Origin: Streptomyces milbemycinicus
Lineage (GTDB): Bacteria > Actinomycetota > Actinomycetes > Streptomycetales > Streptomycetaceae
Length of the DNA: 32,021 nt
Assembly: GCF_002154605.1 (NCBI RefSeq)
Contig: NZ_MUNE01000224.1
Span: 1 to 32,021, forward strand
Reading direction: 5' to 3'
Position 1 is the first letter of the stretch, and each line of letters starts with the position of its first letter. The position numbers and the translations under genes are program-made. A model generated the notes under the pieces. The model was not told the DNA's origin. It ran no database searches and saw nothing but the letters and a program-made list of their open reading frames with translations. Of the stretch, positions 1-7,350 are shown in pieces.

Positions 1-1317
1 CACCACGGCGTCGGCCACATCGGCGTTGACGTGGAAGGCCGCCGTGCCGGCCGGCCAGTACCCGGAGCACTCGGACCCTTCGATGGTGCGCCAGGGGAAG
101 GCGGCGCCGTGGTGGCCGAGCTGCCGGGCCCGCTCCCGGGCGGCGGGCAGTGTGGACTGCCGCCAGCGCAGCGCCTCGGCGACGGATTCGGGGAAGGTGT
201 ACGTGAGCAGCGGCAGCACGAAGGTGTCGGTGTCCCAGAAGGAGTGTCCGTCGTAGCCCGCCCCGGTGAGGCCCTTGGCGGGGATCGCCCGCTCCTCCGC
301 GCGGGCCCCGGCCTGGAGTACGTGGAAGAGGGCGAACCGCACGGCCTGCTGGATCTCGGCGTCGCCCTCGACCTCGACGTCCGCGCGGCTCCAGAAGCCC
401 TCGAGCCAGCCCCGCTGCTGGTCCACCAGGCCCTGCCAGCCGGTGCTCGCGGCGCCGGCCAGCGCGGCCTCCACTTGGTCCAGTACGGCGGGCAGCGAGC
501 GCGCGCCGGACCAGCCGTAGGCGACCAGCTTCTCCAGCCGCAGCACCTCGCCCGGCTGGAGCACCGAGGTGACGGTGAGGCGGGCGACGTCCTCACTGCT
601 CTCGCTGGAGGTGCGGGTGGGCGGCGGTCCGCTGATGAAGTGGTCGGCGGCGGCGGCGACCCGCAGCCGGCTGGCCTCGGTGCAGTGGATCAGGCGCAGC
701 CGCATGTCATGGGCGTCGTGCTCCTCGGGCAGCAGGGGGGACTCAAGGGCGGCGGCGACCCGGGGGTCGCCGGCGCGGTGCGGCAGTTGCTCGTTGGCGA
801 CCAGTTCGGACTGGACGACGATCCGGACCTCCGCGTCCTCGGCCTCCACCTCGTAGGCGATGGCGGCGATGGCCCGCTGGGTGAGGGAGACCAGCCGGGT
901 GGAGCGCAGCTTCACGGTGGTGCCGGAGGGGGAGGTCCATTCGCAGGTGCGGTGCAGCAGCCCGCCGCGCAGATCCAGGACGCGCTCGTGGGAGCGCAGC
1001 CGCCCGTAGCGCAGGTCGAAGGGCTCGTCGTCCACCAGCAGCCTGATGATCTTGCCATTGGTGACGTTGATCATGGTCTGGCCGGACTCGGGGTAGCCGT
1101 AGCCGGCCTCGGCGTACGGCAGGGGGCGCAGCTCGTGCACGCCGTTGAGATAGGAGCCGGGCCAGCCGTGCGGCTCGCCTTCGTCCAGATTTCCGCGCCA
1201 GCCGACGTGGCCGTTGGAGAGCGCGAAGACGGACTCGCTCTGCGGCAGCACATCGAGGTGGAGCTGGGTTTCGCGCAGCACCCAGGGGTCGACGGCGTAT
1301 GAGGAATCGGTGATCAC
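1..1317 (-). CDS. Glycoside hydrolase family 65 disaccharide phosphorylase (trehalose/kojibiose/maltose type), C-terminus cut by window edge
   Basis: Predicted cytosolic phosphorylase that splits an alpha-glucosyl disaccharide with phosphate into glucose and beta-glucose 1-phosphate. The 439 residues visible begin with a GH65 N-terminal beta-sandwich pattern (YAVDPWVLRE near residue 8, ALSNGHVGWRGN near 32) and reach the helical-barrel signature GYDGHSFWDTDTF near residue 354 and GYWPAGTAAFH near 422. The GPDEY-type segment expected to hold the catalytic glutamate would lie beyond position 1, so the family is about 780 residues and roughly 40% is missing here. The start is GTG at 1317, preceded by GGAGGAGG, and it overlaps the stop of the upstream HAD gene as GTGA, which implies translational coupling. 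The coupling to a beta-phosphoglucomutase-like gene supports a beta-glucose 1-phosphate product. Which disaccharide is used cannot be told from this part. Confidence 0.9.
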   Translation of the reverse strand, partial: MITDSSYAVDPWVLRETQLHLDVLPQSESVFALSNGHVGWRGNLDEGEPHGWPGSYLNGVHELRPLPYAEAGYGYPESGQTMINVTNGKIIRLLVDDEPFDLRYGRLRSHERVLDLRGGLLHRTCEWTSPSGTTVKLRSTRLVSLTQRAIAAIAYEVEAEDAEVRIVVQSELVANEQLPHRAGDPRVAAALESPLLPEEHDAHDMRLRLIHCTEASRLRVAAAADHFISGPPPTRTSSESSEDVARLTVTSVLQPGEVLRLEKLVAYGWSGARSLPAVLDQVEAALAGAASTGWQGLVDQQRGWLEGFWSRADVEVEGDAEIQQAVRFALFHVLQAGARAEERAIPAKGLTGAGYDGHSFWDTDTFVLPLLTYTFPESVAEALRWRQSTLPAARERARQLGHHGAAFPWRTIEGSECSGYWPAGTAAFHVNADVADAVV

Positions 1318-2060
1318 GAGGCGTCCTCCTCCAGCAGCTCGGCGAGGTCCCGCACCACGAGGTCCGCGCCGTGGGCGCGCAGCGCCTCGGCCTGGCCGAC
1401 CCGGTCGACTCCCACGACACAACCGAAGCGCCCGGCGCGGCCGGCCTCCATGCCCGCCAGGGCGTCCTCGAACACCGCGGCGGCTGCGTGGGCGACGCCC
1501 AGGTCGCGGGCGGCTTCCAGGAAGGTGTCCGGACGCGGTTTGCCCGCCAGCCCGCGCTCGGCGGCGACCACGCCGTCGATACGGACCTCGAAGAGGTGTT
1601 CTATCTTTGCAGAGATCAGGACATCGCGGCAGTTGGCGCTCGAGGAGACGACCGCGGTACGCAGGCCCGCGGCGCGGACCGCCTCGACAAAGCGCACCGA
1701 CCCTGGATACGCCTCGACCCCCTCTTCCCGGATCTTCTCCAGGACCAGGGCGTTCTTACGGGTGCCGAGGCCATGCACCGTGTCCAGGTCGGGCGGGTCC
1801 TGGTCCGTCCCCTCGGGCAGCTCGATCCCCCGGGACGCCAGGAAGGTGCGCACCCCGTCGGCGCGGGGCCGTCCGTCGACGTATTCGTCGTAGTCGTCGA
1901 CCTTGTCGAAGGGGCGGAAGTCGGGCCCCTCGCGGCGCCGGAGGAAGTCGTCGAACATCTCCTTCCACGCCGCCGCGTGGATCACCGCGGTGCGGGTCAG
2001 CACCCCGTCGAGATCGAACAGGCAGGCCCGGACGGACTCCGGGAGGCGGAGCTTGGTCAT
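1314..2060 (-). CDS. HAD-superfamily beta-phosphoglucomutase-like phosphatase/mutase
   Basis: Probably converts beta-glucose 1-phosphate, made by the coupled GH65 phosphorylase, into glucose 6-phosphate. The 248-residue protein shows the HAD nucleophile motif FDLDGVLT (Asp16, Asp18), an alpha-helical cap of about residues 25-100, the motif II region VVSSSAN near 128, a GKPRPDTF lysine loop near 168 and the acidic motif FEDALAG near 190. The ATG at 2060 was chosen because the homology starts there; an in-frame extension to 2129 runs through intergenic sequence that contains a hairpin. The ribosome binding site is weak (GGGG about 10 bases upstream). The gene's TGA overlaps the GTG of the GH65 gene. 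The family match is strong; beta-phosphoglucomutase rather than a simple phosphatase is inferred from the GH65 partner. Confidence 0.88.
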   Translation of the reverse strand: MTKLRLPESVRACLFDLDGVLTRTAVIHAAAWKEMFDDFLRRREGPDFRPFDKVDDYDEYVDGRPRADGVRTFLASRGIELPEGTDQDPPDLDTVHGLGTRKNALVLEKIREEGVEAYPGSVRFVEAVRAAGLRTAVVSSSANCRDVLISAKIEHLFEVRIDGVVAAERGLAGKPRPDTFLEAARDLGVAHAAAAVFEDALAGMEAGRAGRFGCVVGVDRVGQAEALRAHGADLVVRDLAELLEEDAS

Positions 2061-2129
2061 GGCCCCCGGTTCCCCAGCAGCCGCCGGTCTATGCGGCGAA
2101 TCGGTGACGCGGCGAGGCGGCAGGGGCAC

Positions 2130-2171
2130 CTCCCAGCGGTAGCTGGGGGAGAACCGAGCCTTAAAAAAAAA
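2130..2171. other. Small hairpin and A9/T9 homopolymer between two minus-strand genes
   Basis: In the 120-bp gap between the oxidoreductase and the HAD gene, CTCCCAGC (2130-2137) and GCTGGGGG (2142-2149) form an 8-bp stem with one G-T wobble around a GGTA loop. Fourteen bases further is a run of nine A (2163-2171), striking in such GC-rich DNA, flanked by GAGCC and GGCTC. On the minus strand this T9 lies 9 bases after the oxidoreductase stop and could help termination, but the hairpin lies after the T run, not before it, so it is not a standard terminator. From memory, hairpins of the CTCCCAGCGGTAGCTGGGGGAG type are scattered through many Streptomyces genomes. Confidence 0.55.
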
Positions 2172-2180
2172 GGGGCGGGC

Positions 2181-3077
2181 TCAGCGCGGGGCGATGGTGC
2201 GGCCGAGGCGGCGGGAGGCGTCTGCGGCCTCCAGGATCGCCACGACCTCACGACCGAATCGCACATCACAGGGGTCGCCGGTGCCGGTGCGGGCGGCTCG
2301 CAGCAGACGGTCCGTGGCCGCGGTGAACGCCTCGACGGGGCTGATCCCCGCGTCGGGGACGGCGGCCACGCCCTGTTCGCCGTAGAAGTCGCAGCTGTGC
2401 GCGACGGCGGCGGGCCGGGCGTCCAGGGTGAGCGCGAGCGTGCCGACCGCCCCCGAGCGGTGGCGCAGCAGCACATGTGCCGCCCCGCGCGGTCCGCCGA
2501 CCGCGGTGACCTCGGCGACCGGGCCCAGCACGGGCAGCAGGACGGACAGGGCGTGCGGGCCGACGTCCCACAGGCCGCCGCGCTCCCGCCGCCATGGGGA
2601 GCCGCCGTAGGGGTTGCCGGGCTGGAAGATGGAGGCGAAGGCTGTCGCCCGGCCACCGTCCCAGCCTCCGTCGGCCGCGGCCCGGGTGAGGAAGTCCTCC
2701 ACGGTCCTGGCGAAGCGGCGGGTGAAGAACACCACGGAGGCCAGCCCGCGCTCCTCGACGGCGTCCACCACGCGATCGGCGTCCTCGGTGGTGAAGGCGA
2801 GCGGCTTGTCGAGCAGCAGATGGCGCCCGGCGCGCGCGGCGCGCAGCGCCAGGTCGCTCTGGATGTCCGGCGGAAGGGCCACGGCGACCGCCTCGGCGTC
2901 GGCGATCAGCTCGTCGGGCCCGTCGTAGGCCCGGATGCCGTACCGCTCGGCCAGCGCCCGCGCCTTGGCCGGGTCCCGGCCCCAGACGCCCACCAGCTCC
3001 GCCTCGGGGTGCGCGGCGAGCGCCGCGCCCTGGGTCTCGGCCGCCCAGTGACCCGTGCCCAGCAGTCCGAACCGCAA
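2181..3077 (-). CDS. Gfo/Idh/MocA-family NAD(P)-dependent oxidoreductase
   Basis: A 298-residue sugar-type dehydrogenase. The N-terminal Rossmann fold shows GLLGTGHWA (residues 4-12). The family lysine appears as DKP (90-92) in place of the more common EKP. The C-terminal half carries the substrate-domain motif GLWDVGPHAL with Asp171 and His175. The start is a TTG at 3077, since MRFGLLG begins exactly at the Rossmann strand, there is GAGGGGG about 6 bases upstream and no ATG or GTG lies in frame nearby. It is transcribed toward the HAD/GH65 pair across a 120-bp gap and may belong to the same sugar unit, or may be independent. The substrate is unknown; members oxidise or reduce sugars, inositols and sugar acids. 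Confidence 0.9.
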   Translation of the reverse strand: MRFGLLGTGHWAAETQGAALAAHPEAELVGVWGRDPAKARALAERYGIRAYDGPDELIADAEAVAVALPPDIQSDLALRAARAGRHLLLDKPLAFTTEDADRVVDAVEERGLASVVFFTRRFARTVEDFLTRAAADGGWDGGRATAFASIFQPGNPYGGSPWRRERGGLWDVGPHALSVLLPVLGPVAEVTAVGGPRGAAHVLLRHRSGAVGTLALTLDARPAAVAHSCDFYGEQGVAAVPDAGISPVEAFTAATDRLLRAARTGTGDPCDVRFGREVVAILEAADASRRLGRTIAPR

Positions 3078-3357
3078 TGCCGCCCCCTCTGTCTCCCTGT
3101 GCTCCGCTCGCTGCCGGGCGCGATCCTACGCCGCGCGGTGCGGGCCGGCGGAAGAGGGCCGGGAGATCGGCGGTGCCCCCGCGCGGGGGAGGCCCGCCAC
3201 CCGGTCGGATGCGGGGACGCGCCGCCGGGCGGCGGCGGTGGCAGTGTGAGCCTCGGCCGGGCCGGTCCGGGCAGCCACCGCGGCCGTACCGGCCGGCGGG
3301 AGACCGCGTCCCGTGGCACGGCCGCGTCTTCGCCCGCACCACCGCTGGAGGAATCCC
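3078..3357. other. Divergent intergenic region with GC-rich hairpin
   Basis: 280 bp between the divergent oxidoreductase and lipoprotein genes. It must hold both promoters, but I see no clear -35/-10 pair. CGCCGCC (3220-3226) and GGCGGCG (3231-3237) form a 7-bp stem around GGGC. A GGAGGAA ribosome binding site for the lipoprotein is at 3347-3353. Open frames crossing this region are low-complexity Arg/Pro/Ala translations with no domain and look non-coding. Confidence 0.5.
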
Positions 3358-4662
3358 GTGGCCCGTGGCCCGATGCACCCGTATCGCCGGGAAGGCGAGG
3401 CGACCGCCCCGCGCGCCGTCGGTCCGCGGGCCCTGTCGCTCACCGTGGCGCGCCGCTCCCCCGCCCGGCGGCGGGCCGTGCGGCTGCGGGTGGCCGGGGC
3501 GCTGCTGCTGGTGTGCGCCGCGGCTTCGGCCTGTGCCGCCTCGGACGAGCAGACGCGGCCGGCGCGCACGAAACCGTCACGGGCGTCCAGCGCGTCGGCA
3601 TCGGCCGCGGCCTCGAAGGCCGCCGCTGCCCGACTGCTGCCCGGGATGCCAGCGCCGCTGGACCCGCACGACCTGTACGCGGCCGACCGGCCGGGCAAAC
3701 TGTCCCCGGTGGTCAAGGGTTTCCCGTCGCGGGTGTATGTGCCGAACACGCTGTCCAACACGGTCAGCGTCATCGACCCGAAGACGTACAAGGTGATCCG
3801 CACCCTCCAGGTCGGCAGCCAGCCGCAGCACGTCGTGCCCTCCTGGGACCTGAAGACGCTGTGGGTCAACAACGACCTCGGCAACAGCCTGACCCCGATC
3901 GACCCGGCCACCGGGAAGGCCGGCCGCCCGGTGGACGTCCACGATCCGTACAACCTCTACTTCACCCCCGACGGCAAGTACGCGGTGGTGATGGCATCCA
4001 TGGACCGGGCCCTGGTGTTCCGGGACGCGCACACCATGCGCGTGGTGAAGTCGGTGCCGGTGTCGTGCTACGGCGTCAACCACGCGGACTTCTCGCCCGA
4101 CGGCCGCTACTTCATCGTGTCCTGCGAGTTCTCCGGCGAGCTGCTGAAGGTGGACACGGCCCGGATGAAAGTGATCGGGCAGCAGCGGCTGCCACTCGGG
4201 GGCGCCATGCCGCAGGACGTGAAGATCTCACCGGACGGCCGGACCTGGTACATCGCCGACATGGAGGCCGACGGGGTGTGGGTGTTGAACGGGGATGCCT
4301 TCACCCGTCCCCGGCTGCTGCCCACCGGCCAGGGCGCCCACGGTCTGTATGTCAGCCGGGACTCCCGCAGCATGTACATCACCAACCGCGGCGAGGGCAC
4401 CATCTCGGTCCTGTCGTTCGCCACCGGCAAGCTGGTGGAGCGCTGGCGGCTGCCCGGCGGCGGCAGCCCCGATATGGGCGGGGTGTCCGCCGATGGAAAG
4501 GTGCTGTGGCTCTCCGGCCGCTACAACTCCGAGGTGTACGCGATCGCCACCCGCGACGGCCGGCTGCTGGCCCGGATCCCGGTGGGCGGCGGCCCGCACG
4601 GGCTGGCCGTCTTTCCCCAGCCGGGCCGCTACTCGCTGGGCCACACCGGCGTCTTCCGCTGA
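3358..4662 (+). CDS. YncE-like beta-propeller lipoprotein
   Basis: A 434-residue exported protein. A basic N-terminus is followed by a hydrophobic stretch (about residues 44-58) and a relaxed lipobox ASAC with Cys59, then a Ser/Ala linker to about 90. The rest is a seven-bladed propeller of YncE/cytochrome-d1-like repeats, seen as recurring YVPNTLSNTVSVIDPKT, FTPDGKYAVV, FSPDGRYFIV, ISPDGRTWYIAD and MYITNRGEGTISV. Such propellers usually act as binding or scaffold modules at the cell surface; no catalytic residues can be assigned. GTG at 3358 was chosen because GGAGGAA lies 4 bases upstream; an earlier in-frame ATG at 3313 has no ribosome binding site. The gene is followed after 113 bp by the FAD oxidoreductase on the same strand, which may be functionally linked. 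Confidence 0.85.
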   Translation: MARGPMHPYRREGEATAPRAVGPRALSLTVARRSPARRRAVRLRVAGALLLVCAAASACAASDEQTRPARTKPSRASSASASAAASKAAAARLLPGMPAPLDPHDLYAADRPGKLSPVVKGFPSRVYVPNTLSNTVSVIDPKTYKVIRTLQVGSQPQHVVPSWDLKTLWVNNDLGNSLTPIDPATGKAGRPVDVHDPYNLYFTPDGKYAVVMASMDRALVFRDAHTMRVVKSVPVSCYGVNHADFSPDGRYFIVSCEFSGELLKVDTARMKVIGQQRLPLGGAMPQDVKISPDGRTWYIADMEADGVWVLNGDAFTRPRLLPTGQGAHGLYVSRDSRSMYITNRGEGTISVLSFATGKLVERWRLPGGGSPDMGGVSADGKVLWLSGRYNSEVYAIATRDGRLLARIPVGGGPHGLAVFPQPGRYSLGHTGVFR

Positions 4663-4775
4663 GCCGCCGACCGGGCCCGACGAACCGTATGCCGTCTTCC
4701 CCCGCCGACCACCCCCGCGTAGCGTGACGTGGCCATGCCTATATGGGGCGTCAAGGGGAGGAGTCGCGAATCGCG

Positions 4776-6560
4776 ATGGAGAACGGCAGCAGGACACGAC
4801 GTCAGTTCCTGGCCACGGCGGGAACCACCGGCGGCGCCCTCGCACTGGGCACCGCGATGGCCCATCCCGCCTCGGCCGCGCCCAAGGCGGCCCGTACCGT
4901 CGCCGTGCTCGGCGGCGGTGTCTCGGGGCTGAGCGCCGCGCAGGAGCTGGCCGAGCGGGGGTTCGCGGTCACGGTGTACGAGCGCAACCGCATCCTCGGC
5001 GGCAAGGCTCGCAGCATGGACGTCCCCGGCACCGGAAGCGGTGGACGCAGGGCCTTACCGGGCGAGCACGGCTTCCGCTTCTTCCCGGGTTTCTACCGGA
5101 ATCTTCCCGACACTCTGCGCCGGATCCCCTTCCCCGGCAACGCCGGCGGCTGCCGGGACAACCTGGTCGCCGCGACCGAGGAGTTGTTCGCCCGCAACGG
5201 TGGCACCCCGGATCTGCGACTGCCGTTCCGCACCCTGACCGCGCCGCCCGATCCCGGCTCCCTCAACCCCGACGCGCTGCTGCAGACCCTCATCGGCTTC
5301 CTGGACACCGCGCTCGGCCTGCCCGCCACCGAGACCGCGTACTTCGCAGGCCGCGTCCTGGTCCACCTGACCAGCTGCGATCTGCGCCGCGAGGGGCAGT
5401 GGGAGCGGGTGCCGTGGTGGGACTTCGTCAAGGCCGAGAAGATGTCGCACGACTACCAGCGGCTGCTGGCCGTCGGCATCACCCGTAACATCGTCGCCAC
5501 CAAGGCGGAGGAGGCCAGCACCCGCACCGTCGCCCGCGTCCTGCAGGCGTTCGTGTACAACGTCCTCGCGCGGGGCCACGACGGGGAGCCGGACCGGGTG
5601 CTGAACGCCCCGACCAGCGAGGCGTGGATCGATCCGTGGGAGGCGCATCTGCGCTCGCTGGGTGTGCGGTTCGAGGTCGGCGCCGAGGTGACGGAGTTGC
5701 TGTACGAGGGCGGGCGGATCACCGGGGCGCGTCTGAAGGACCCGGACACCGGGGCGACCCGCACCGCCACCGCCGACCACTACCTCAGCGCGCTGCCCGT
5801 CGAACACGCCCGCACCACCTGGGGCGCGTCGCTGCGGGCCGCCGATCCGCAGCTCGCCCGCTGCGACAAGCTGCGCACGGACTGGATGGTCGGCGTCCAG
5901 TTCTATCTGCGCACCCCCACCCCGATCCTGAACGGGCATGTGGACTGCGTGGACTCGCCCTGGTCGATCACCGCCATCGGGCAGGCGCAGTTCTGGAAGG
6001 GGCGCGACTTCCCCGCCGACTACGGGGACGGTCAGGTCACCGACTGCCTCTCCACCATCGTCTCCGAATGGGACAAGCCAGGAATCCTGTACGGAAAGAC
6101 CGCCAGGCAGTGCACCCGCGAGGAGGTCGTCCGCGAGATCTGGGCGCAGCTGAAGGACAGCCTGCACGACACCGGGCGGACGGTGCTGCGCGATGCGGAT
6201 GTGCATTCGTGGTTCATGGACCCGGCCGTCGAAGGGCTCGGCGGACCCTCGCCCAGCAACCGCGAACAGCTCCTGATCCACCCGGCCGGCACCTGGTACA
6301 ACCGCCCCACCGCGGCCACCACCGTGCCCAATCTCTTCCTCGCCGGGGACTATGTGGCCACCGACATGGATCTGGCGACGATGGAGGGCGCCAACGAGTC
6401 GGCGCGCCGGGCCGTCAACGCACTCCTGGACGCCGAGGGCTCGAGCGCCCCGCGGTGCGCCATCTGGACGCTGTACCAGCCGCCGGAGCTGGAGCCGCTG
6501 CGCCGCGTCGACGAGACCCGCTACCGGCTGGGGCTGCCCAACGCGTTCGACCTCGGCTGA
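4776..6560 (+). CDS. Tat-exported FAD-dependent amine oxidase / phytoene-desaturase-like oxidoreductase
   Basis: A 594-residue flavoenzyme. It opens with a twin-arginine signal (S-R-T-R-R-Q-F, residues 5-11, then a hydrophobic Ala/Gly/Thr stretch ending near PASA at 34) so it is likely exported folded with its FAD. The dinucleotide fold is VAVLGGGVSGLSAA (43-56) with the ribose-binding ER at 69-70 and GGKARS at 75-80. The C-terminal FAD motif is NLFLAGDYVATDMDLATMEGA. This resembles the hydroxysqualene-dehydroxylase/carotenoid-desaturase group, but substrate is unknown. ATG 4776 has AGGGGAGGAG about 12 bases upstream; an ATG at 4743 would put 11 odd residues before the Tat signal. Codon 94 is TTA, so expression should depend on the bldA tRNA. 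The short 3' gap leads to a convergent toxin gene. Confidence 0.88.
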   Translation: MENGSRTRRQFLATAGTTGGALALGTAMAHPASAAPKAARTVAVLGGGVSGLSAAQELAERGFAVTVYERNRILGGKARSMDVPGTGSGGRRALPGEHGFRFFPGFYRNLPDTLRRIPFPGNAGGCRDNLVAATEELFARNGGTPDLRLPFRTLTAPPDPGSLNPDALLQTLIGFLDTALGLPATETAYFAGRVLVHLTSCDLRREGQWERVPWWDFVKAEKMSHDYQRLLAVGITRNIVATKAEEASTRTVARVLQAFVYNVLARGHDGEPDRVLNAPTSEAWIDPWEAHLRSLGVRFEVGAEVTELLYEGGRITGARLKDPDTGATRTATADHYLSALPVEHARTTWGASLRAADPQLARCDKLRTDWMVGVQFYLRTPTPILNGHVDCVDSPWSITAIGQAQFWKGRDFPADYGDGQVTDCLSTIVSEWDKPGILYGKTARQCTREEVVREIWAQLKDSLHDTGRTVLRDADVHSWFMDPAVEGLGGPSPSNREQLLIHPAGTWYNRPTAATTVPNLFLAGDYVATDMDLATMEGANESARRAVNALLDAEGSSAPRCAIWTLYQPPELEPLRRVDETRYRLGLPNAFDLG

Positions 6561-6571
6561 CGCGGGAAGGG

Positions 6572-6949
6572 TCAGATCCGCCAGGAGCGGATGCGGCCCG
6601 CCGCGTCGTAGACGTCGGCCTTGCTGGACAGGATGTCGCGGACCAGGTCGATCAGCGCACCGTACGGCGGATCGATGCCCTCGCCCGAGGCATGCATATA
6701 GGCGACGGCCGTGGCGCTGGCGAATCGCGCGTTGCTCGCCGGGAGCGGTCTGAGCAGCGCGATGGTGTGCAGCAGCGCCGCGGCGCGCCACGCGGGGTCC
6801 GGGTCGACGCCCAGGCGTGGCGGGTCGACGCGATGCCGGGCCACGGCGGCGACCAGTCCCGAGAAGTCGGAGATGGAGGGTTGCTCGGGCATGACCTCCT
6901 CATGGCGCTGCAGCAGCCAGGGGACATCGATATGCAGTAGCGGGGCCAT
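6572..6949 (-). CDS. Fic-type toxin of a toxin-antitoxin module, degenerate active-site loop
   Basis: A 125-residue protein of the actinobacterial 'Fic family toxin component' kind, recognised by the pattern PWLL...GALVAAVARH-like core, AALLHTIALLRPLP and SNARFASATAVAYMHASG. In Doc/Fic proteins the loop is HxFx(D/N)(G/A)N(K/R)R; here the aligned loop is R67-P-L-P-A-S-N73-A-R75-F-A, so the catalytic histidine is absent while Asn and Arg remain. AMPylation or phosphorylation activity is therefore doubtful, as appears common in this actinobacterial subgroup. The gene starts 2 bases after the antitoxin stop, so the two are co-translated. Its 3' end is convergent with the FAD oxidoreductase, 11 bases apart. 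The family assignment comes from recognition of the pattern rather than from a search. Confidence 0.78.
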   Translation of the reverse strand: MAPLLHIDVPWLLQRHEEVMPEQPSISDFSGLVAAVARHRVDPPRLGVDPDPAWRAAALLHTIALLRPLPASNARFASATAVAYMHASGEGIDPPYGALIDLVRDILSSKADVYDAAGRIRSWRI

Positions 6950-6951
6950 GA

Positions 6952-7197
6952 TCAGGCGGCCTGTCCCGGGTCGTGGGGGCGGTGTTCATCATCCGGGAAC
7001 GCATCGGCGAACGCCTGCGCGTTGTCCGCGAAGAAGCGCCGGAAGACCTCCGCGCCCTCCTGCAGCGCGCGGTGGCGGGCGATGTCGGCGACGGTCGCCT
7101 CCCGGACGAGGGCCTTCATCGTGGTGCCACGCTCCTTGGCGATCTGGCGGAGGTCCTCAAGTTCCCGATCGCTGAATTCCACGTTGAGAGCTGACAT
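6952..7197 (-). CDS. Ribbon-helix-helix-like antitoxin
   Basis: An 81-residue protein. The first 45 residues fit a ribbon-helix-helix fold: a short strand (ALNVEFS), a helix (DRELEDLRQIAKERG), a turn with T-T-M-K, then a second helix (ALVREATVADIARHRAL). The C-terminal tail (FRRFFADNAQAFADAFPDD) would wrap the toxin. Antitoxins of this type bind their own promoter as dimers, and two matching palindromes lie just upstream (7209-7221 and 7263-7277). The ATG at 7197 is the only start that begins at the strand. A GTGGGGAG stretch is close upstream as ribosome binding site. Gene order antitoxin then toxin and the 2-base gap are typical of such modules. Confidence 0.82.
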   Translation of the reverse strand: MSALNVEFSDRELEDLRQIAKERGTTMKALVREATVADIARHRALQEGAEVFRRFFADNAQAFADAFPDDEHRPHDPGQAA

Positions 7198-7208
7198 GCT
7201 CCCCACCC

Positions 7209-7221
7209 TACTTGCCAGGTA
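7209..7221. promoter_or_regulatory. Antitoxin operator, proximal palindrome
   Basis: TACTTG-C-CAGGTA, an inverted repeat with five of six pairs, lying 12 bases before the antitoxin start. It repeats the sequence of the distal site with one change, centred at 7215, 55 bp from the centre at 7270. Binding here would cover the leader and ribosome binding site region. Confidence 0.6.
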
Positions 7222-7244
7222 CCGCGACAGCAATCGCCGCAGGT

Positions 7245-7277
7245 CAAATATTGTTTTTGTAGGTACTTGACAAGTAC
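7245..7277 (-). promoter_or_regulatory. Toxin-antitoxin promoter with distal palindromic operator
   Basis: GTACTTG (7263-7269), A, CAAGTAC (7271-7277) is a perfect 7+7 palindrome. On the minus strand it contains TTGTCA (7273-7268), which with a 17-base spacer leads to TATTTG (7250-7245), a plausible -35/-10 pair for the toxin-antitoxin genes. The operator would then mask the -35 element, a usual autoregulation layout. On the plus strand the same site reads TTGACA and points to the aldo/keto reductase, but I see no good -10 for that direction. Confidence 0.55.
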
Positions 7278-7350
7278 TTCGAGCTCCCGGGCCACCGGCC
7301 TTCGAACACCTGCCGGTACGGTGAGCCGCACCACAGGAGAGAGAGGGACC

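Noticed and set aside
1371..4727. A very long plus-strand open frame of 1118 codons
   Set aside because: It is antisense to the HAD and oxidoreductase genes and then out of frame with the lipoprotein gene. Its translation is Gly/Arg/Pro-rich with no domain; high GC makes such empty frames common.
7267..7350. Upstream start for the aldo/keto reductase
   Set aside because: It begins within the operator palindrome, has no ribosome binding site and adds residues foreign to the family.
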